A DNA stretch of 34,971 nucleotides from Conidiobolus coronatus NRRL 28638. Lineage: Eukaryota; Entomophthoromycota; Entomophthoromycetes; Entomophthorales; Conidiobolaceae. Shown in pieces: positions 32,627-34,971 of this stretch. The stretch spans positions 362,883 through 397,853 of the forward strand of contig KQ964421.1 of NCBI GenBank assembly GCA_001566745.1, read 5' to 3'. The stretch's first letter is position 1. Each line of letters opens with the position of its first letter. Both the position numbers and the translations under genes were made by a program. The notes beneath the pieces were generated by a model that saw only the letters and a list, made by a program, of their open reading frames with translations, did no database searches and was not told where the DNA came from.

Positions 32627-34971
32627 ATTTTATATTTTAGTTATTTATATTTAAACTACGTTATTTTTAGATATTTATTTGAGTTTAATTTGGATAAATT
32701 ATTATGGTATATGGGATTTGGTTGAATCTGATAATAAAAATCAATTACAATATTAATCAGATAATTTATTTAATGTTTAATTTTAAAGTTAAATGTAATT
32801 AATTAGTTAGTTTACTTTATATAAAAAGCAATTATAAACCATATTATATTATATATTATTATTATATTATTATATCTAGAGGAGCTATTGTCTACATATA
32901 ATAACTTTTAAGAATTCTAGCATGTAACTATTACACTCAAAAAGTTTAAAGTTGACTGCAATATTAAATTTAAAATAACTTCGACTGATTCAGATAATTA
33001 AATACCAAAATTCATGTTAAGATAAAAATTTATTTAGTATAATATAATATTATATATTGATATATGTATTATTAGATTAAATACTTCAAATAAGGTAATG
33101 GTTTAAAAGCTCATATTTAGATACATTTATAAGTATGTATATAATTACGTATCTTTTTATACTTTAAAAACTTCGATCTTAGTGAGATCAAATTAATCAG
33201 CTTAAAAAAGGGGGAAATCAAGTCAATATATAGTATAATATAAAATATTATTTGGCCACATGTTAACACTCTGGCATAAATATTAAATACTTTATCCTTT
33301 ATCCTTTATCACTTCACATTAATTTCAATATAAATATTTGTATATTGTGCTAATAGAGTAAATTAAACTTGATCTTAGTAATAACAATTTTTCTGCATAA
33401 ATTTGGCTATATCTAATATAGTTAAAATATATAAATATATAAATAAAGAGTAATTATTATCTTAATTATTATAATAGGAGTACACAAATTAATTTAAATT
33501 ATTTTTATCGCAGTCAAACAAATAAAAATATTTGTCTAATATACATTTTTAATATTATTAAAGAATTTTAAATAACTTTTAACTTGTTATATTAAGCTTA
33601 TCGGGACTTTTTAGATTAAATCACTTTTATATTAGTTATTAACTGACATGTGTCATTAACTAGCTGCAAAGTTTATCAATCCTATGTATGCATGTATACG
33701 TATAATAGTTAAATGCAAATGGTATAAAGTAACATTTGATTATTGTAACAATGATAAATTGGTCCAAATTTGGCTAACAAAGCTCTTATCTTATTTACAT
33801 GCAAGAGTACGTATATCTTATCTGTGCATATATTAGATATTATATAGAAACTTAAAAATTAAGTTTGCATACATAATTAACTAATAATTACTCTATATAA
33901 TTTAAAGTTAATAACGCATATATTGATTTGTTGTTTTCTAGATAAGTTATTTATCACTAAATTTAAATAATTAATTTATGCATTAAATTAAGCTTGAAAT
34001 ATTAAAGTTAATTTTTTTAATAATTATAGAATTTATCAAATGATATTGATATATGCCAGTTTGTTATAATAACAAAATATTTCTTACTGAGGAAAGTCAA
34101 TATAAAAATTTAAATAATAACTGGATATTATAGTAATAGATATAAAGTTATAAAACTATAAATTTAAATATTTTTAAAAAATACAAGTTTTGTACTTATA
34201 AAACTCCAATTCCATTTCAATAAAAGTAAAAGTAAATTTATTTATCTAATAATTTGCCCCAAAATATTCACTATACTAAATAATTAAAATTTAATATAAA
34301 AATGCGCAATTGACTTAAATTTTCATTAAGCAATTCAGCTAAAATGTTATAAAGCCTTTATTTTAAAACAGTTTATATATTCTTGGCTAATAGTGCCTAG
34401 AAAATAAGTCAGACTCTAGACTAAAAATCAAAAACTAGGATATTCTCTTTATGCACTATTAATAAAAAGGAATTCTATAACATTCTTATGCAATAGTATT
34501 TAACTCAATTGTAACAAAAGTTCAAAGTTTTATTTTTTTATCATTGGGGTTCCTAATTAGAATTAAGAATAAATAGGGACAGTTATGCAACAAATTTTAT
34601 ATTTATCTTGAATATAAAATAATAATAATTTTTCTTAGTTTGTAAGTAATATAGTCATAAGATAATTTAAATAAAAAATTATAATATAAAGCTTAAATAT
34701 TATAAGTATATATTGAACAACTGCAGCTAGTTAGCTTTAAAGTGAAACAATTAAATACATTAACCTCTAGAATAATAAAGTGATACAATTAGTAATCAAC
34801 AACCCTGAAGGTCAAACTCTTGGATAGACTGAAATCTGAGTCAATTACAAATTCTCTATTGCTTGAATAAAACAATGAAAACATAACATTTTTAATTAGT
34901 GATTATTAATATCAATATAATAATAGTTAACATTATTAAGTTGGACATTAACTTAAAATTTTAAAATATAC
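32627..34971. other. Intergenic, AT-rich, no gene seen
   Basis: 2.3 kb upstream of the She9 gene, running to the window edge. No reading frame of note, RNA gene or mobile element was recognised. Three exact copies of ctttatc lie at 33290-33310. Confidence 0.6.

Noticed and set aside
1-34971. CRISPR arrays, transposons, viral insertions or secondary-metabolite clusters
   Set aside because: No regularly spaced repeats, transposase, reverse transcriptase, viral or large synthase sequences were seen.

Overview
This window looks like nuclear DNA of a very AT-rich, early-diverging fungus, most likely of the Entomophthoromycotina/Conidiobolus type. That placement is inferred from four things. Base composition is strongly AT. 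Most genes carry several ~50-nt introns with GTAAGT-like donors, TACTAAC/CTAAC branch sites and TAG acceptors. The gene content is fungal (NatC, Nem1-like phosphatase, She9/Mdm33, an Atf1/CREB-type bZIP). The tRNA genes are nuclear-type. No bacterial, viral or transposon cassette was recognised.

Layout, left to right: a seven-exon short-chain dehydrogenase/reductase (211-1541, minus); a long AT-rich gap; plasma-membrane H+-ATPase copy 1 (4986-7696, plus), broken by a one-base frameshift just before the catalytic aspartate; another gap; a two-exon bZIP factor (10291-11135, plus) convergent with a four-exon CTDNEP1/Nem1-like phosphatase (11792-12863, minus); a gap; the NatC catalytic subunit NAA30 (15687-16312, minus), divergent from tRNA-Leu(AAG) (16538-16619); a gap; H+-ATPase copy 2 (19029-21770, plus) convergent with H+-ATPase copy 3 (22576-25284, minus), with an assembly gap of Ns between them; a decayed cytochrome P450 (about 26249-27640, plus); RAD51 (28320-29649, plus); a PhyH-type dioxygenase (29867-30836, plus) almost touching an opposing tRNA-Asp(GTC) (30848-30919); and She9/Mdm33 (31135-32626, minus). 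The last 2.3 kb holds no recognisable gene.

The main feature is the cluster of three intronless P3A proton pumps among intron-rich genes. Copies 1 and 3 are close relatives (about 90% identical residues in the N-terminal third, estimated by eye). They lie in opposite orientation and share promoter blocks, so they come from a DNA-level duplication. Copy 2 is more diverged. The other genes are housekeeping functions (recombination, N-terminal acetylation, lipid-phosphatase signalling, mitochondrial morphology) with no evident pathway link. I found no convincing new multi-gene system. The best leads are the ATPase duplication and decay, a second one-base frame problem in the Nem1-like gene, the P450 relic, and some palindromes and hairpins.
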